From positions 735,833 to 799,832 of the forward strand of contig CAVTSA010000004.1 of assembly GCA_963737225.1 (NCBI GenBank): a stretch of DNA of 64,000 nucleotides. The letters are read 5' to 3'. Shown in pieces: positions 62,534-64,000 of this stretch. This DNA comes from CAVTSA01 sp963737225. Its GTDB lineage: Bacteria > Chloroflexota > Dormibacteria > Dormibacterales > Dormibacteraceae. Position 1 is the first letter of the stretch; each line of letters begins with the position of its first letter. The notes beneath the pieces are model-generated. The model did not search any database. It was not told the DNA's origin and saw only the letters and a list, made by a program, of their open reading frames with translations. Both the position numbers and the translations under genes were made by a program.

Positions 62534-62917
62534 ATGGTCAACCTTCCGGTGCTACGAACTCGAGGGACGTGCTGTGCGATCGAGCCGGCGATCCCGAGCG
62601 AGACGGCCGAGGACTCAGCAGAGTTGCTCCGCGTGCTCGCCGACCCCACACGTCTGAGCATCCTGGCTACCTTGCAAAACGCAGCAGAGCCGGTATGCGT
62701 TTGCGACTTCGTCGCGGCCTACGCCCTGGCGCAGCCCACCATCTCCCACCACATGGGCAAGCTCCGGCGTGCCGGGCTGGTGACCGCCGAGAAAGAGGGC
62801 CTCTGGACCTACTACCAGATCGCCACACCGCTCCCACGCCTCGTCGAATCCGTCCTGGAGGGCGTCGCCGGGGGGCCTGGCTCGCTCCAGGCGGCCAAGG
62901 CGACGGCGTCTCGCTAG
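62534..62917 (+). CDS. arsR: ArsR family As(III)-responsive repressor
   Basis: 127 residues from ATG 62534; earlier starts (62507) lie inside the operator. Winged helix: ELLRVLADPTRLSILATLQN, PVCVCDFVAAYALAQPTISH, HMGKLRRAGLVTAEKEGLWT. The CVCD motif on the recognition-helix side plus an N-terminal Cys pair (RGTCCAIEP) match arsenite-sensing ArsR. It likely represses arsM and itself. Confidence 0.9.
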   Translation: MVNLPVLRTRGTCCAIEPAIPSETAEDSAELLRVLADPTRLSILATLQNAAEPVCVCDFVAAYALAQPTISHHMGKLRRAGLVTAEKEGLWTYYQIATPLPRLVESVLEGVAGGPGSLQAAKATASR

Positions 62918-62935
62918 CGTTTCGCCTCGACGAGG

Positions 62936-63427
62936 ATGAGCGAAAGTTCCGCCCTCACCACGCGCCCGATGGCATCGTCCGATTGGCCTGTTGTCGAGCG
63001 AATCTATGCCGCCGGCATCGCCACAGGGAACGCGACCTTCGAGACCAAGACGCCCTCCTGGGAGACCTGGGACGCCGGCCATCGCGCGGATCTCAGGTTC
63101 GTGGCAGTCCGCGATGGCAGCGCGGTTGGGTGGGTTGCGGCTGGCCCGATATCACGGCGTCACTGCTACGCAGGCGTGGTCGAGCACAGTGTGTACGTCG
63201 CTGCCGAGGAGCGGGGGAGGGGCGTCGGCTTGGTCCTCATGAGCGCCCTTATCGACGCTGCAGAGGCATCTGGCGTGTGGACCATCCAGACCGGCATTTT
63301 CCCCGAGAACCACGCAAGCATCGCCCTCCACCAACGGGTCGGGTTCCGCATCGTCGGTCGACGCGAGCGGATGGCCCTCCTTCACGGAACCTGGCGTGAT
63401 GTCCTTTTGATGGAGCGGCGATCCTAA
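62936..63427 (+). CDS. ArsN-like GNAT acetyltransferase
   Basis: 163 residues: RPMASSDWPVVERIYAAGIA, TGNATFETKTPSWETWDAGH, VEHSVYVAAEERGRGVGLVL with the acetyl-CoA loop, and IFPENHASIALHQRVGFRIV. This is the phosphinothricin/arsinothricin acetyltransferase (ArsN1) family common in ars operons. It is 18 bases after arsR, so co-transcribed. Expected role: acetylating an organoarsenical or glutamate-analogue antibiotic. Confidence 0.88.
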   Translation: MSESSALTTRPMASSDWPVVERIYAAGIATGNATFETKTPSWETWDAGHRADLRFVAVRDGSAVGWVAAGPISRRHCYAGVVEHSVYVAAEERGRGVGLVLMSALIDAAEASGVWTIQTGIFPENHASIALHQRVGFRIVGRRERMALLHGTWRDVLLMERRS

Positions 63428-64000
63428 AAGTCGACTGGCCGATCCTCGCATGGGGGCCTGCTCAACGGCGGCGGAGGCGATAGCTCCAGAGCGAACAGGT
63501 CGTCGGCGCGTCGCCCTGCGACGTCAAGTTGGCCAACTGATGACCGGCTGGAGCTGAGTAGCTCCCACGCCTGGCCGAAGCGCCCTTCCACCTCTTGGGT
63601 ACTCACTCGCGAGTACATAGGAGCTGCCCTCGGAGGTCGAGTAAAGCCATATAGCAGTAGCGTCGCACCAGGCGCCGCGACCTCCGAAACACCCGCTACG
63701 TACAGCGGCCTGCGGTCCTCGGGGAGCGTGTGGAAGCAGCCGAAGTCGAGGAGGAGCGTGAACCCGTCACCAACCCCGAGCCCGAAGACGGGTTGCGTCG
63801 CCGTTCACGAGACGCGGTGTAACGCCTGCCGTCGCCGCCCGACGATGCGCCCGGACAAGTGCTTTGGCGACCATGTCGAACCGGTGACATCCCAGCCGTG
63901 CTGGCTGAGATAGATGCTGTCTGTACCTGTCCCACATCCGACGTCGAGGGCGCGCCCAGGAGATAACGGGGACGGCCCCTCCACCAAATCGACCAACTCC
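63424..64000 (-). pseudogene. SAM methyltransferase, two frameshifts, runs off right edge
   Basis: Reading leftward from the edge: LVEGPSPLSPGRALDVGCGT (SAM motif I), DSIYLSQHGWDVTG, then in a second frame FDMVAKALVRAHRRAATAGV, in a third GDGFTLLLDFGCFHTLPEDR, PLYVAGVSEVAAPGATLLLY, and ending MYSRVSTQEVEGRFGQAWEL. Shifts near 63860 and 63780. It resembles class I methyltransferases of thiol/tellurite or small-molecule type. Convergent with the acetyltransferase gene, overlapping it slightly. Confidence 0.72.

Overview
The window is high-GC bacterial chromosome: dense operons, many GTG/TTG starts, ATGA-type overlaps between genes, and tRNA genes with or without an encoded CCA. The housekeeping genes (cyd, mod, tat, rph, cobA-hemD, ung, aceB) do not fix a phylum. 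Actinobacterial-type traits (AICE-like integrative elements, HTH/Nudix genes, ArsR-ArsC fusion) and the overall gene style suggest a terrestrial actinobacterium or a Chloroflexota/Dormibacterota-like lineage. This placement is inference.

Layout. 0-6 kb: a minus-strand respiratory operon (GMC oxidoreductase relic, type II NADH dehydrogenase, cydA, cydB, cydD, start of cydC). 6-14.5 kb: two NAD(P)-dependent aldehyde dehydrogenases sharing an 11-bp upstream motif, a PadR regulator, a secreted protein with two molybdopterin-oxidoreductase-like domains, and a molybdate module (mop, modA-modB-modC). 14.9-23.1 kb: a decayed integrative element (element 1) bounded by a 42-bp direct repeat made from the 3' part of tRNA-Pro. 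23.5-29 kb: response regulator, small membrane proteins and an ammonium transporter. 29-37 kb: minus-strand block of rdgB, rph, tatC, tatA, a membrane cyclophilin, a cobA-hemD fusion, a 3-hydroxyacyl-CoA dehydrogenase, an MFS transporter and a flavin reductase. 37-49 kb: lipoyl E2 acyltransferase, diguanylate cyclase, two small paralogous proteins, uracil-DNA glycosylase, malate synthase, a methyltransferase, a NarL-type two-component system, a secreted S53 peptidase and a PIG-L deacetylase. 49.4-57 kb: a second integrative element (element 2) beside tRNA-Phe, homologous to element 1 in its transfer module. 57-63.4 kb: an arsenic/phosphate island (ArsR, PstS, ArsR-ArsC fusion, broken aquaglyceroporin, CoA-disulfide-reductase-like flavoprotein, broken arsM, ArsR, ArsN-like acetyltransferase). 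A broken methyltransferase runs off the right edge.

The main result is the pair of related tRNA-targeted elements. Both carry an SSB, a 117-residue membrane protein and a TraB/FtsK-like DNA translocase in the same order. Each translocase copy is damaged in a different part, and both integrases are interrupted. The arsenic island has a nested palindrome between arsM and arsR. Several accessory genes carry single-base frameshifts while core genes are intact. This fits real decay, but assembly indels cannot be excluded from sequence alone.
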